Below, in pieces: positions 46,573-55,375 of a stretch of 64,000 nt of DNA. A program made the translations under genes and the position numbers. Under the pieces are notes generated by a model that was not told where the DNA came from, did no database searches, and was given only the letters and a program-made list of their open reading frames with translations. Each line of letters opens with the position of its first letter. The stretch's first letter is position 1. Source of the DNA: Phytohabitans rumicis (GTDB lineage: Bacteria > Actinomycetota > Actinomycetes > Mycobacteriales > Micromonosporaceae); assembly GCF_011764445.1 (NCBI RefSeq), contig NZ_BLPG01000001.1, positions 4,836,001 through 4,900,000 of the forward strand, written 5' to 3'.

Positions 46573-49500
46573 TCAGATGCCGCCCAAAGTGGGTGGGCAG
46601 GGTTCCAGGGGTTCGAGTGCGAAGTCGACGGTCAGGGCGAACCCGGCGCTCACCCGTACGCGTTGGGACTCGGGTAGCCAGCCGTCCTTGGCGACCACGA
46701 CGTCGTACTGCCCCTGCGGCACCCAGTACCCGTACCGGCCGGACGTGTCGGCGAGCACCGTGTAGCCGACGGCGGAGTTGCTGACCGAGATGACGCGGAT
46801 GACGACGGGCACGCCCACCTGGTTGCCGCCGCACGTCGTACCCAGGACTGTGCCCTGCACCTTGCCCCAGTTCGCCGGCGGCGAGACCGTCGTGCGGACC
46901 GCGACCTGCGGCACCGCGTACGGCGTGTCGGACCGGATGCCCAGGCGTGCCGTGTACGTCCCCGGCTGGGCGACCCCGGCGGCGGCCGTCGCGGTGAGCG
47001 TGACGGTCACGTTGCGGGACGCGCCCGGCGCGAGCGTGAAGGCGGTCGGCGTGGTCGCGAGCCACGGCACGTTGCCGACCTCGTCGCACAGGTCCAGCCC
47101 GCCCAGCCGCTCGGTCTCCGAGGAGCCGACGAACGGGGTCGGCGCGCCACCGATCGCGTACACGCCGCAGGCTCCGGCGCCCCGGTAGCGGCTGAACCGG
47201 GTGTTCGGCAGCACCCGCCAGGCGTTCGCGGTCGGGTCGTACGCCGCCGCCCGGTTGGTGATCGTGCTCAGCCCGTTCGTGACGCCACCGGCGATCACCA
47301 GCAGGCCGCTAGCGGTGGAGAACTGCGAGGCCCACAGGTCGAACGGCAGGTCCGCGAGGCGGGTCCAGCGGTTGGTGACCGGGTCGTAGGCGTACGCGTC
47401 GCGGTGCGCCACGCTGGACGCGCCGCCGGCGCAGTAGACCTTGCCCCCGATGCCGCCGCAGGACATGTACGACGACAGGTGCGGATAGGCGGTCCGGGTC
47501 GCGAACGTGCCGGTGGCCGGGTTGAAGACGACCAGGTCGGCGGCGTCCGTGCAGGAGCCGTCGACACAGCCGCCCACCAGGTAGACCCGGCCGCCCGCCA
47601 CGGCCACGCCGGTCGCCGCGCGCGGCGCCGGGTTGGTCGCGCCAGGCACCGTGCTCCAGGCGCCGCTGGCCGGGTCGTAGACGTCGACCGAGGCGACCGG
47701 CACGCCGGCCTCGTCCCACCCGCCGAACACGTAGATCTTGCCGTTGACCGTCGCGGCCGCCGCCTTGGAACGGGCGCTCGGCAGGTCGGCCAGCTTGGTC
47801 CAGGCGTTGGCCGCCGGGTCGTACCGGTAGACCAGGCGCTCGGTGCCGGTCGCGCCGCCGCCAAGCGAGTACACCTTGCCGTCCACGACGGTGGCGGCGT
47901 TGTCGAAGATGTCGACCGGGTAGTCGGCGACCAGGCCCCACGCGTCCTCGACGAGCGGCGCGGGCCGCTGGGTCGAGGTCCCGATCGGCAGCTTGCCGTC
48001 GCTGACCCGCTCCTTGCGGGCCCCACCCGGCAGGTAGCGCTCGGAGAGCTGGGCGCCGGCGGCGCTCAGCAGGCCGAAGCCGCCGGTCATCTCCAGCAGG
48101 TCGACCTGCGCCGGCGCGTTACCGGTGTTGGTGACCCGGACCGTGGTGGAGCGCGTGCTCCCGTACGGCTGGAACGCCTCGACCGAGGTGGTCGAGACCG
48201 CCAGCCGCCCGGCGGCGAGCGGGAAGTCGGCCCGCGTGGCGCTGTTCGCCGCCACCGCGACCGTCTTGGTCTGCGGCTGGTAGCCGGACTTCGCCGCGGT
48301 GAACCGCTGCGCGCCGACCAGCGACGAGAAGAGCCAGTAGAAGCCGTCCGCCTGCGACGCGCCGGTGTCACCGGGCGCGTCCACGCTGGTCACCTGTACG
48401 CCGGCGAGGCTCGCGCCGGTGTTGCCGTCGGTGGCGTCGCCGACGACAAGGCCGCCCGGGATCGGGGTGCACGCCCGGTTCACGAACTGGACGTTGTCCA
48501 CCTCCCACCACCAGGCGAACGTGCCCCGGAAGTGGAAGCGCACCAGGGCGTTCGCGGCGCCACCGGCCGGCCCCAGCGGCACCTCCTCGACCCGCGGCCC
48601 GCGCCGGCTGGCGGTCTGGTGCCACACGTTGGTCCAGGTGGTCCCGCCGTCGGTGGAGACGTCGATGTCGGCGCTGTCGGTGGTGCCGACCGCACGCCAG
48701 TCGCTGTTGAACCGCACGTACGGCGCCGGCGCGGCGGAGAAGTCCAGCGGCGGGGTGATCAGGTCGGTGTCCTGCGTGTTGCCGCTGCCGAGCGCGTCGC
48801 TGTCGATGATCGCGAAGCCGCCCGAGCCGCCGGTGAGGTTGCCCCGGTTGCGGGTGTCCTGGAACGTCCAGCCGCCGCTCGGCGTGCGGTTCACGACCGA
48901 CCAGCCGGCCGGCGCCTGCTGGCTGTCGAACGCCTCCGTCAGCATCGGCGGCTCGAAGCCGGCCGCGTAGCCGATCGCCGTACAGCCGGGGTCGACGGGC
49001 ACCACGACGTCCACGGTCAGGTCGGCGTCGCCGACCACCACGTCGCGGGTCACCGTCCGGTAGCCGGTGTAGCGGGTGGTGACCGTGATCCGGTACGTCG
49101 CGCCGCCGGACACCTCGAAGGCGTACCGGCCGGTCGCCGGGTCGGTGCGCACCGGCTCGCCGGGGCGTCCCGTGACCTGGATGGTGGCGGCGAGCGGCCA
49201 GCCGTGTCCGGACCCGTCGGTGACCCGCCCGCTCACCGTGACGGTCGGGGCGCTCACCAGCGCGAAGTCCTGGGTCACCGCGCCGCCCTCGGGCACCGAA
49301 ACGGTCGCCGACTGGGTGGCGTAGCCGAACCGGGTCGCCGTGATGACCTGCTCGCCGGGTTCGGCGCTGAGCGAGTACCGCCCGTCCGGGCCGGTCGTCG
49401 TGGTGCGGCCACCGCTGCTGATCGTGGCGCCGGCCAGCGGCTCGTCGTCGCCGGTCACCAGGCCGGTCACCCGGCCCAGGTTGCTGCGCGGCGCCGCGGT

Positions 49501-50868
49501 GACCGCCCGGTACGCGCTCAGCCGGCCCTCGCCGAAGTTGTTGTTGTTCGCGACGGTGCCGCCACAGCTGGTGGAGTCCACGTCGATCGCGGTCTGGTCG
49601 AGCAGGTCCCGGGTCGCCGCGACGTCGCCGCGGATGCTGGGCGCGGCCGACCACAGCAGCGCGACCGTGCCGGTCACGTGCGGTGCCGCCATCGAGGTGC
49701 CGTTGAACGCCGCGTACCCGTTGCCCGGCACGCTGGATCGCACGTTGACGGCCGGCGCGCTGATGTCCGGCTTGATGCCTCCGTCCACTGCGGACGGACC
49801 GCGGCTGGACCGGTTGTAGATCACGTTGTTGATGTCGTGCCCGCCCACGGCGTACGACCCGGGCTGGTCACCGGGGTCGTTCGCGGTGCCGCACGCCGGA
49901 CCGGAGTTGCCGATCGCGAACGTGGGGAAGATGCCGGCCGCGGTCCACGCCGAGATCGTCTGCTGGTACCAGGGGTCGTTCTGGCCGCCACCCCACGAGT
50001 TGTTGACCACGTCGGGGCGCAGGTCCGGCCGCGGGTTGGCGCCGGCCAGGTCGGTCGGGGCGACGATCCACTGGCCGGCGGCGAGGAGCGAGGTCAGCGG
50101 GCAGCCGGTCAACTCGCAGCCCTTGGCCGCGATCCACTTCGCGCCGGGCGCCACGCCGATCTGGTTGGCCGCGCCGTCGTCGCCGACCGCCGTACCCGCG
50201 ACGTGGGTGCCGTGGCCGTCCTCGTCGTCGCAGGGAGCCGGGTTGGGACACACCTCGCCCGGGTCGTACCAGTTGTAGTTGTGGTTGAAGGTGCCGTTGC
50301 CGAGGTTGCCCCGGTACTGGTTGACCAGCGCCGGGTGGTCGTACTGCGCGCCGCCGTCGATGGTGGCCACCACGATGCCCTCGCCGCGTACGCCGTACTC
50401 GGACCACACCCGCGGCGCCTCGACGGCGCTGATGTTCCACTCGGTGGCCAACGGGGCGGGGTCGGCCACCTCGGGCGCCAGCTTCGGGTAGATCCGCGCC
50501 GGCTCGATCCGTTCCACGTCACCCCGGGCCGCGAGGGCGTCCACAGTGGACTTGTCGCCGTTCACCCAGATGGCGTTGGCGATCCAGAACGGCTTGTAGT
50601 CCACCTTGCGCTCGTCCAGGTCGGCACGCACCCCGGCCTGCGTACGGGTGGCGGTGGCGGTCAGCTCGCCGTACACGTTCTTCTTCGCGACCTTGCTGAG
50701 ATCCGCCTTCTCGCGCAGGTAGACCACGAAGCCCGTGCTGCCCTTCGCATCCAGTTCGGCGAGGACCTCCTTGCTAATGGCGGCTTCCGGATCAGCCGCG
50801 AACGCGACAGCGGGTTGCGCTGTCACCGCGAGCACCGTCGTCAAACCAAGCACCAGTGACCTCAGCAT
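46573..50868 (-). CDS. Very large secreted subtilisin-like protease with regulatory-like and Kelch domains
   Basis: A 1431-aa exported protein. Signal peptide (~1-24, cleavage near AFA-AD), I9-like prodomain (~45-130), and S8 domain (~140-460) with Asp171 (ATIDGGAQYDHP), His219 (DGHGTHVAGT), Ser392 (NGTSMAAPHV) and Asn321 (AIGNSGP). Then carboxypeptidase-regulatory-like domains (~465-540, 546-625, 810-880), a jelly-roll/MAM-like part (~640-800), Kelch repeats (~985-1245: KVYSLGGG, KIYVFGGW, RVYLVGGC, KVYCAGGA) and a final regulatory-like domain ending PCPPTLGGI. The prodomain resembles that of the membrane subtilisin at 14253. No sortase or membrane anchor at the C-terminus, so probably released. 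Confidence 0.92.
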   Translation of the reverse strand: MLRSLVLGLTTVLAVTAQPAVAFAADPEAAISKEVLAELDAKGSTGFVVYLREKADLSKVAKKNVYGELTATATRTQAGVRADLDERKVDYKPFWIANAIWVNGDKSTVDALAARGDVERIEPARIYPKLAPEVADPAPLATEWNISAVEAPRVWSEYGVRGEGIVVATIDGGAQYDHPALVNQYRGNLGNGTFNHNYNWYDPGEVCPNPAPCDDEDGHGTHVAGTAVGDDGAANQIGVAPGAKWIAAKGCELTGCPLTSLLAAGQWIVAPTDLAGANPRPDLRPDVVNNSWGGGQNDPWYQQTISAWTAAGIFPTFAIGNSGPACGTANDPGDQPGSYAVGGHDINNVIYNRSSRGPSAVDGGIKPDISAPAVNVRSSVPGNGYAAFNGTSMAAPHVTGTVALLWSAAPSIRGDVAATRDLLDQTAIDVDSTSCGGTVANNNNFGEGRLSAYRAVTAAPRSNLGRVTGLVTGDDEPLAGATISSGGRTTTTGPDGRYSLSAEPGEQVITATRFGYATQSATVSVPEGGAVTQDFALVSAPTVTVSGRVTDGSGHGWPLAATIQVTGRPGEPVRTDPATGRYAFEVSGGATYRITVTTRYTGYRTVTRDVVVGDADLTVDVVVPVDPGCTAIGYAAGFEPPMLTEAFDSQQAPAGWSVVNRTPSGGWTFQDTRNRGNLTGGSGGFAIIDSDALGSGNTQDTDLITPPLDFSAAPAPYVRFNSDWRAVGTTDSADIDVSTDGGTTWTNVWHQTASRRGPRVEEVPLGPAGGAANALVRFHFRGTFAWWWEVDNVQFVNRACTPIPGGLVVGDATDGNTGASLAGVQVTSVDAPGDTGASQADGFYWLFSSLVGAQRFTAAKSGYQPQTKTVAVAANSATRADFPLAAGRLAVSTTSVEAFQPYGSTRSTTVRVTNTGNAPAQVDLLEMTGGFGLLSAAGAQLSERYLPGGARKERVSDGKLPIGTSTQRPAPLVEDAWGLVADYPVDIFDNAATVVDGKVYSLGGGATGTERLVYRYDPAANAWTKLADLPSARSKAAAATVNGKIYVFGGWDEAGVPVASVDVYDPASGAWSTVPGATNPAPRAATGVAVAGGRVYLVGGCVDGSCTDAADLVVFNPATGTFATRTAYPHLSSYMSCGGIGGKVYCAGGASSVAHRDAYAYDPVTNRWTRLADLPFDLWASQFSTASGLLVIAGGVTNGLSTITNRAAAYDPTANAWRVLPNTRFSRYRGAGACGVYAIGGAPTPFVGSSETERLGGLDLCDEVGNVPWLATTPTAFTLAPGASRNVTVTLTATAAAGVAQPGTYTARLGIRSDTPYAVPQVAVRTTVSPPANWGKVQGTVLGTTCGGNQVGVPVVIRVISVSNSAVGYTVLADTSGRYGYWVPQGQYDVVVAKDGWLPESQRVRVSAGFALTVDFALEPLEPCPPTLGGI

Positions 50869-51014
50869 GCAGTCACTCTGTTGCGTGCAGTGGTGGTGAT
50901 CAATGGCGCGCGTCGGGCAGTTCTCGGGCAGAAAACCGACTTTGTAGTTGACTTGGTCTATGGCGGGGCGTTGGCTGGACGCACCCGACAGTGCTTACCT
51001 GGGGGAGGACTGCG

Positions 51015-51490
51015 GTGGTCAACGGAGACGTGCCGTTCGTGGTGTGTGTGTCGAGTGATGTGGCGGTGCGCGAGCGGGTGGTCCGGCGGCTCGACGACTG
51101 CGGCGCGGTCGTGCTCTGCACCGACCTGTCGGAGCTGCGGGCGATGCTCTTCCCGGCCCTGCCGCTCGGTCCGCCCCGCCGCCGGCCGGCGCCCCGGTGC
51201 GCCTCGGCGAACTGGTCGTGGACACCGCCGGACACCTGGTCACCTGGCGCGACCAGCCGCTGGCGCTGACCCGCCTCGAACGCGAACTGCTCGCCCGACT
51301 CGCCAGCGCGCCGGTGGGCGTGTGGACGTACGAGCGGCTCTTCGACACCGTCTGGGGCGGCGCGTACCTCGGCGACACCTCGATCCTGCACTCGGCCGTG
51401 AAGCGCCTGCGTCGCAAGCTGCGGGCCGCCGATGGCGGGCCGGCCGTCGAGACGGTACGCGGAGTCGGCTACCGCCTCGCCGCGCCCTAA
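51015..51490 (+). CDS. Orphan winged-helix (OmpR-type) transcriptional regulator (apparent 1-nt frameshift)
   Basis: About 158 aa. A short receiver-like N-terminus (VPFVVCVSSDVAVRERVVRRLDD) that seems too small and lacks a clear phospho-acceptor is joined by a Pro-rich linker to an OmpR-type DNA-binding domain (LTRLERELLARLASAPVGVWTYERLFDTVWG ... LHSAVKRLRRKLRAA ... ETVRGVGYRLA). The frame breaks at the CCCC run 51174-51177; one base restores LGPPPPPAGAPVRLGELVVD. GTG start with GGGGGAGGA upstream. Divergent from the Kelch subtilase by 146 bp, so it may regulate it (inference). Confidence 0.75.
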
Positions 51491-51527
51491 CGGACGTGGC
51501 CTGGCCGCCGCCTGGCACCATGGCCAG

Positions 51528-52328
51528 GTGACCCTGCCAGCCCCGGCACCTCCGCGCCGCCGTACGTGGCTGCTGGCCATCGCCGTGGCGTGGGCGGTGG
51601 TCCTCGCCGCCGTCGCGTACGCCTCGGTCCGACGCGACCCGCCCACCGTCCGCGACCAGCGCAGCATCGAGCAGGCCCGGCCGATCGTCGACCGCGCCGT
51701 GGGCGAGCTGGCCGCCGCCGGCGGCTCCGACGTGGTCCTGCACATTTCCGGGTACGAGGTGACGGACGGTTGCCGCATCACCCCATTTCGCTCGGGGCAG
51801 ACCCTGGGGCGCGACGTCACCATCTACACCGGTGAGGCGGACGGGCCGGCGCTGCTCGACCGGCTCGCGAAGAGCCTGCCGCCCTCGTACGGCGCTCGCA
51901 CGCGCCACGCCAAGGAGCAGGACACGCTGCGGGCCGACGCGGGCGAGTTCGTGACAGTACGCGGCAGCGTGACCGCCCCCGGCGTGGTGGTGGTGAGCGT
52001 CGGCACCGGCTGCCGTCCGGGCGCCGACTTGGACGCCGCGCCGCCGCAAGCCGAACCGGGTGCGGTGGAGCCGGTACTGTCCGCGCTGGGCGTCACGCCG
52101 TCCGAGGTGACCACCGCCGAGGCACCATGCCCCGACGGCGGCACGGTACGCACGGTCGAGGCGAGCGGCGACCTGGCCGGCACGCCCCCGACGCCGCTGC
52201 CGAGGCCGGCGGGCGCCACCGTCGTACTGGACACCCCGGAACTGCTCGCCTACCGCACCGCGTCAACGTCCGCCTCGATCGAGCTGAACGACTCCGTAGC
52301 CGACGCCCGCATAACCACCCCCTGCTAA
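51528..52328 (+). CDS. Hypothetical membrane-anchored exported protein
   Basis: A 266-aa protein with a basic head (PAPPRRR), one membrane segment (TWLLAIAVAWAVVLAAVAYAS, residues ~13-33) and an extracytoplasmic region rich in Pro/Thr. Four cysteines (DGCRITPF, GTGCRPGADL, APCPDGG, TTPC) could form two disulfides. Pattern GSDVVLHISGYEVTDGCRI is recognisable as a repeated actinomycete hypothetical but has no assigned domain. It follows the wHTH gene by 37 bp; probably one operon. Confidence 0.7.
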   Translation: MTLPAPAPPRRRTWLLAIAVAWAVVLAAVAYASVRRDPPTVRDQRSIEQARPIVDRAVGELAAAGGSDVVLHISGYEVTDGCRITPFRSGQTLGRDVTIYTGEADGPALLDRLAKSLPPSYGARTRHAKEQDTLRADAGEFVTVRGSVTAPGVVVVSVGTGCRPGADLDAAPPQAEPGAVEPVLSALGVTPSEVTTAEAPCPDGGTVRTVEASGDLAGTPPTPLPRPAGATVVLDTPELLAYRTASTSASIELNDSVADARITTPC

Positions 52329-52351
52329 CCCCACCCCACCCCACCCCACCC
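52329..52351 (-). repeat. CCCCA tandem repeat (G-quadruplex-capable on the minus strand)
   Basis: CCCCACCCCACCCCACCCC-type runs, at least four units with 5-bp period, directly after the stop of the exported-protein gene. The minus strand reads GGGGT repeated, a textbook G-quadruplex pattern. Repeat copy 5 begins 6 bp later. Confidence 0.75.
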
Positions 52352-52357
52352 TGGCCG

Positions 52358-52460
52358 CGTCGATCAAGGACTTCCACGTCGATCAAGGGCATATGGCCGT
52401 GCTTTGATCTCCTTTCCACGACCGTTTGCCCTTGATCGGCGGGGAAATCCTTGATCGGGG
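52358..52460. repeat. CGATCAAGG nested palindrome, copy 5 (reverse)
   Basis: Full form with left outer unit CGTCGATCAAGGAC and right unit CCTTGATCGG. The inner arms read GGCCGTG ... CACGACC, with a CTTTGATCT loop (reverse orientation, as copies 3 and 4). Confidence 0.9.
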
Positions 52461-52484
52461 GCGGGCGCGGGGCGCGGGGTGATT

Positions 52485-52540
52485 TGTAGATGTTGACGAC
52501 TTAGTGCTGTCCCAACAACAGAAGGTCGTCAACATCTACA
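52485..52540. repeat. 16-bp perfect inverted repeat between copies 5 and 6
   Basis: TGTAGATGTTGACGAC (52485-52500) pairs exactly with GTCGTCAACATCTACA (52525-52540). The 24-nt loop contains a further CTGT/ACAG pair. It is AT-richer than its surroundings. No gene is near enough for an obvious terminator role; another hairpin family. Confidence 0.8.
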
Positions 52541-52634
52541 CGTCGATCGCAGCGAGCCGGCTCGCTCCAGGACGGCCGCCCGCGGCCTGGCCCGCGCGTC
52601 GCGGTGCCCGTCGGGTGAGTGCCACCGCGGGCCT

Positions 52635-52718
52635 CGCCGATCAAGGAAAACCCCGTCGATCAAGGGCAAACGGTCGTGGAAAAGAGATCAAAGCACGGCC
52701 ATATGCCCTTGATCGACG
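52635..52718. repeat. CGATCAAGG nested palindrome, copy 6 (forward)
   Basis: Left outer unit CGCCGATCAAGGA, inner arms GGTCGTG ... CACGGCC with AGATCAAAG loop; the right outer unit is replaced by CGCGCAAACGG. The 52329-52795 interval is otherwise gene-free and holds two copies, head to head with copy 5. Confidence 0.88.
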
Positions 52719-52795
52719 CGCAAACGGGGCAGAGGCGCCAACGGGGCAGACGCGCAGACATGGGCGCGCGAAAGGGGCGGGGCGGGAAAGGGGGG

Positions 52796-53158
52796 TTAGT
52801 ACACGAGGGCTTGGGTGTCGTCGGAGAGGGTCTCTTCGACGAAGGCGGCGGCGCCGGCTATGCGTACGCCGGGGAGGACGTCGTCGGGCGTGATCTCGCG
52901 CCGGGCGGCGCACTGGGTGCACAACGTGACCCGGCCGCCGGCCAGCACGGCGTCGAGCAGGTCCGGGAGCGGGGCCGAATGCGGCAGCGAGAACTCCGCC
53001 GCCCGCCCCGGCAGCGCGAACCAGCTCGACTCGCCGGTCAGCCACAGCGACACCTCGGCCCCGGCCGCCACGGCGGTGGCGGCCACGGTGAACGCCTGCG
53101 CGCATCGTTCCGGTGCGTCCGAGCCGGCCGTGACCTTGACGACGAGAGTGCGAGCCAT
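52796..53158 (-). CDS. DsrE-family protein
   Basis: A 120-aa cytoplasmic protein with a DsrE/F-like pattern: LVVKVTAGSDAPERCAQAFTVAATAVAAGAEVSLWLTGESSW and later GRVTLCTQCAARREI, with two cysteines (CTQC) at the usual sulfur-relay position. Possibly binds or passes sulfur; no partner is certain. ATG at 53158 is divergent from the small membrane peptide with 26 bp between. Confidence 0.8.
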   Translation of the reverse strand: MARTLVVKVTAGSDAPERCAQAFTVAATAVAAGAEVSLWLTGESSWFALPGRAAEFSLPHSAPLPDLLDAVLAGGRVTLCTQCAARREITPDDVLPGVRIAGAAAFVEETLSDDTQALVY

Positions 53159-53184
53159 AACGGTCAGCATAGGATTGGCCCGTC

Positions 53185-53289
53185 ATGGTTACCGAGATCG
53201 GGTTCGTCAGCCTGCTGGTTGCGGGCTTCGGCGCGCTGGCCGGTGGCCTGGTCTATCTGGCCGTGCGCATCTCAAGAGGACGCTGGTGA
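53185..53289 (+). CDS. 34-aa single-helix membrane peptide
   Basis: A short frame beginning MVTEIGFVSLLVAGFGALAG with one hydrophobic helix and a basic tail (VRISRGRW). Its TGA overlaps the GTG start of the nitrobindin-like gene (GTGA, 53286-53289), strong evidence that it is translated. Function unknown. Confidence 0.7.
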   Translation: MVTEIGFVSLLVAGFGALAGGLVYLAVRISRGRW

Positions 53290-53876
53290 CTGACAACCCG
53301 ATCGGACCCCCGCCCTGGCTCAACGCACCGCCCGTCGATCCGTACCCCTATGAGGACACGCATGACCTGCGCAAGGGTCCCGACCTGCACCCGGCGCTGT
53401 TGGGTCTGCTGCCGTACGTCGGGCTGTGGCGTGGGCGTGGACGCGGCGGTTTCCCCACGATCGAAGACTTCGACTACGCGCAGGAGATCCGGATCAGCCA
53501 CGACGGCCGGCCGTTCCTGCACTACGAGTCGCGGGCGTGGATCCTCGACGAGCAGAGCCAGCCGGTCCGCCCGGCGATGCGGGAGGTCGGCTGGTGGCGT
53601 CCGGTGCTGGACGACGGCCGGCCCACCGACGACGTCGAGGCGCTGCTGACCAACCCGACCGGGATCATGGAGTTGTACATCGGCCGGACCAAGGGCCTCC
53701 AACTGGAGATGGCGACGGACGCGGTGGTGCGTACCGCGACCGCCAAGGAGGTCACCGCGGGTCACCGCCTCTTCGGCATCGTCGAGGGTGCCCTGCTGTA
53801 CGCCCAGGAGATGGCCGCCGTCGGCCACAGCCTGTCGCCGCACCTGTCCGCCCGCCTGATCCGCGTCGGAGGCTGA
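53286..53876 (+). CDS. Nitrobindin / FABP-like heme-binding beta-barrel protein
   Basis: A 196-aa protein of the THAP4/Rv0813c family. LLPYVGLWRGRGRGGFPT near the start, then barrel strands (FDYAQEIRISHDGRPFLHYESRAWILD) and a C-terminal MAAVGHSLSPHLSARLIRV with the histidine thought to ligate heme. Related proteins bind heme and react with NO or peroxynitrite. GTG start overlaps the small peptide gene; the Fur gene follows after 20 bp. Confidence 0.9.
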   Translation: MTDNPIGPPPWLNAPPVDPYPYEDTHDLRKGPDLHPALLGLLPYVGLWRGRGRGGFPTIEDFDYAQEIRISHDGRPFLHYESRAWILDEQSQPVRPAMREVGWWRPVLDDGRPTDDVEALLTNPTGIMELYIGRTKGLQLEMATDAVVRTATAKEVTAGHRLFGIVEGALLYAQEMAAVGHSLSPHLSARLIRVGG

Positions 53877-53896
53877 CGCCGCACTATTATCGGGCG

Positions 53897-54319
53897 GTGT
53901 CGGAAACGTCCCTCCCGGAGATCCTGCGGGCGCGAGGATTGCGGCTGACCGCACAGCGTCAGCTGGTGCTGGAGGCCGTCCACGAGCTGGGCCACGCCAC
54001 GCCGGAGCAGCTGCACCACGCCGTGCGTGAGGTAGCCGCCGGCGTGAACATCACCACGATCTACCGCACCCTGGAATTACTTGAGGACCTCGGGTTGGTT
54101 ACCCATACGCACCTGTCGCACGGGTCGCCGACGTACCACCCGGTGGGCGAGGATCAACACGCCCACCTGGTATGCCGGGACTGCGGTGCGGTGATCGAGA
54201 TCGAACCGGAGGTCCTCGCGCCGCTGGCCAAGGACCTGGCCACCAGCCGTGGCTTCCGGCTCGATATCGGTCATGTGGCGCTCTTCGGGACCTGCCAGGA
54301 TTGCGGGGGAGCTAAATGA
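53897..54319 (+). CDS. Fur-family metalloregulator
   Basis: A 140-aa repressor with an N-terminal winged helix (RLTAQRQLVLEAVHELGHATPEQLHHAV, NITTIYRTLELLEDLGLV) and a metal domain with GEDQHAHLVCRDCGAVIE and a final CQDCGG, the structural zinc pair. Fur, Zur and PerR cannot be told apart here. GTG start; its TGA overlaps the ygfZ ATG by four bases, and the nitrobindin gene is upstream, so it belongs to this operon. Confidence 0.93.
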   Translation: MSETSLPEILRARGLRLTAQRQLVLEAVHELGHATPEQLHHAVREVAAGVNITTIYRTLELLEDLGLVTHTHLSHGSPTYHPVGEDQHAHLVCRDCGAVIEIEPEVLAPLAKDLATSRGFRLDIGHVALFGTCQDCGGAK

Positions 54320-55371
54320 TCGACATCGCGGGCGCGGTGGCCGTCGAGGCCATCGAGCCGCAGTCGCGGGACGCCGGGGTGGCGGCCCACTACGGCGACC
54401 CGATGCGCGAGCAGCGCACGCTCGCCACCGGGGTCGGCCTGGTCGACCGGTCCAACCGGGGCGTGCTCGCGGTGCCCGGCGCGGAGCGGGCCAGCTGGCT
54501 GCACAGCATCACCACACAGCACCTCGCCGACCTGCGCGCCGGCCAGGGCACCGAGCTGCTCGTCCTCTCCCCGCACGGCCACGTCGAGTACCACGCCCAG
54601 GTAGCGGAGGACGGCACCACCACTTGGCTCGACACCGAGCCGGGCGCGGCCGCCGACCTGCTCACGTTCCTGGAGAAGATGCGCTTCCTCACCCGCGTCG
54701 ACCCGCGGGACGCCAGCGCCGAGTGGGCCGTACTGACGCTCGTCGGCCCGCGCGCCACCGAGCTCTTCGACCTCAAACCACCACAGGTCCGCGCGGTGCC
54801 GGGTGCGAAGTTCGCCGCCGGGTCCGTGCCACCGCTGCCCACCACGGAGTACGACGTACGCGTCCTGCCGGAGGGAGGGTTGGCCCGGCGCGGTCGACTG
54901 GGCATCGACCTGATCGTGCCCCGCGACTCGATCGACGACGTGATCCGGCGACTCGACGTACCCCTGGCCGGTCTGTGGGCGTACGAGGCGATGCGCGTCG
55001 CGGCCCGCGTACCCCGGCTTGGTCTGGAGACCGACCACCGCACGATCCCGGCGGAGATCGACCTGATCGGGCCCGCTGTGCACCTGGACAAGGGCTGCTA
55101 CCGCGGCCAGGAGACGGTCGCCCGGGTGCACAACCTGGGACGGCCGCCGCGCCGCCTCGTACTCCTGCATCTGGATGGGATCGCCACCGACCAGCCGCCG
55201 GCGCCGGGCACGGCGGTGACCGCGGCGGACGGGCGCGCGGTGGGTTTTGTCGGCACGGCGGTGCGGCACTTCGAGCTCGGCATGATCGCGCTGGCGGTGC
55301 TCAAGCGGAACGTCCCCGACGACGCTGTGCTGAGGATCGGCGAATCGACCGCCGCCATCGATCTAGGCTGA
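54316..55371 (+). CDS. ygfZ: Folate-binding protein YgfZ/GcvT domain
   Basis: A 351-aa protein related to the T-protein of glycine cleavage, which supports iron-sulfur cluster enzymes through folate. The family hallmark KGCYRGQETVARVHNLGRPPRRL is intact with its conserved Cys; LTLVGPRATELFDL and the N-terminal MREQRTLATGVGLVDRSNRGVL are also typical. Overlaps the Fur stop. Confidence 0.93.
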   Translation: MIDIAGAVAVEAIEPQSRDAGVAAHYGDPMREQRTLATGVGLVDRSNRGVLAVPGAERASWLHSITTQHLADLRAGQGTELLVLSPHGHVEYHAQVAEDGTTTWLDTEPGAAADLLTFLEKMRFLTRVDPRDASAEWAVLTLVGPRATELFDLKPPQVRAVPGAKFAAGSVPPLPTTEYDVRVLPEGGLARRGRLGIDLIVPRDSIDDVIRRLDVPLAGLWAYEAMRVAARVPRLGLETDHRTIPAEIDLIGPAVHLDKGCYRGQETVARVHNLGRPPRRLVLLHLDGIATDQPPAPGTAVTAADGRAVGFVGTAVRHFELGMIALAVLKRNVPDDAVLRIGESTAAIDLG

Positions 55372-55375
55372 CCGG

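Noticed and set aside
47404..50859. A 1151-codon plus-strand frame opposite the Kelch subtilase
   Set aside because: Composition is typical of antisense frames (R, G, V, H rich) and no domain is recognisable; the minus-strand protein has full S8 and Kelch motifs.
53897..54319. Naming the Fur-family regulator as Zur or PerR
   Set aside because: The metal ligands visible do not separate the subfamilies, and the operon gives mixed signals.
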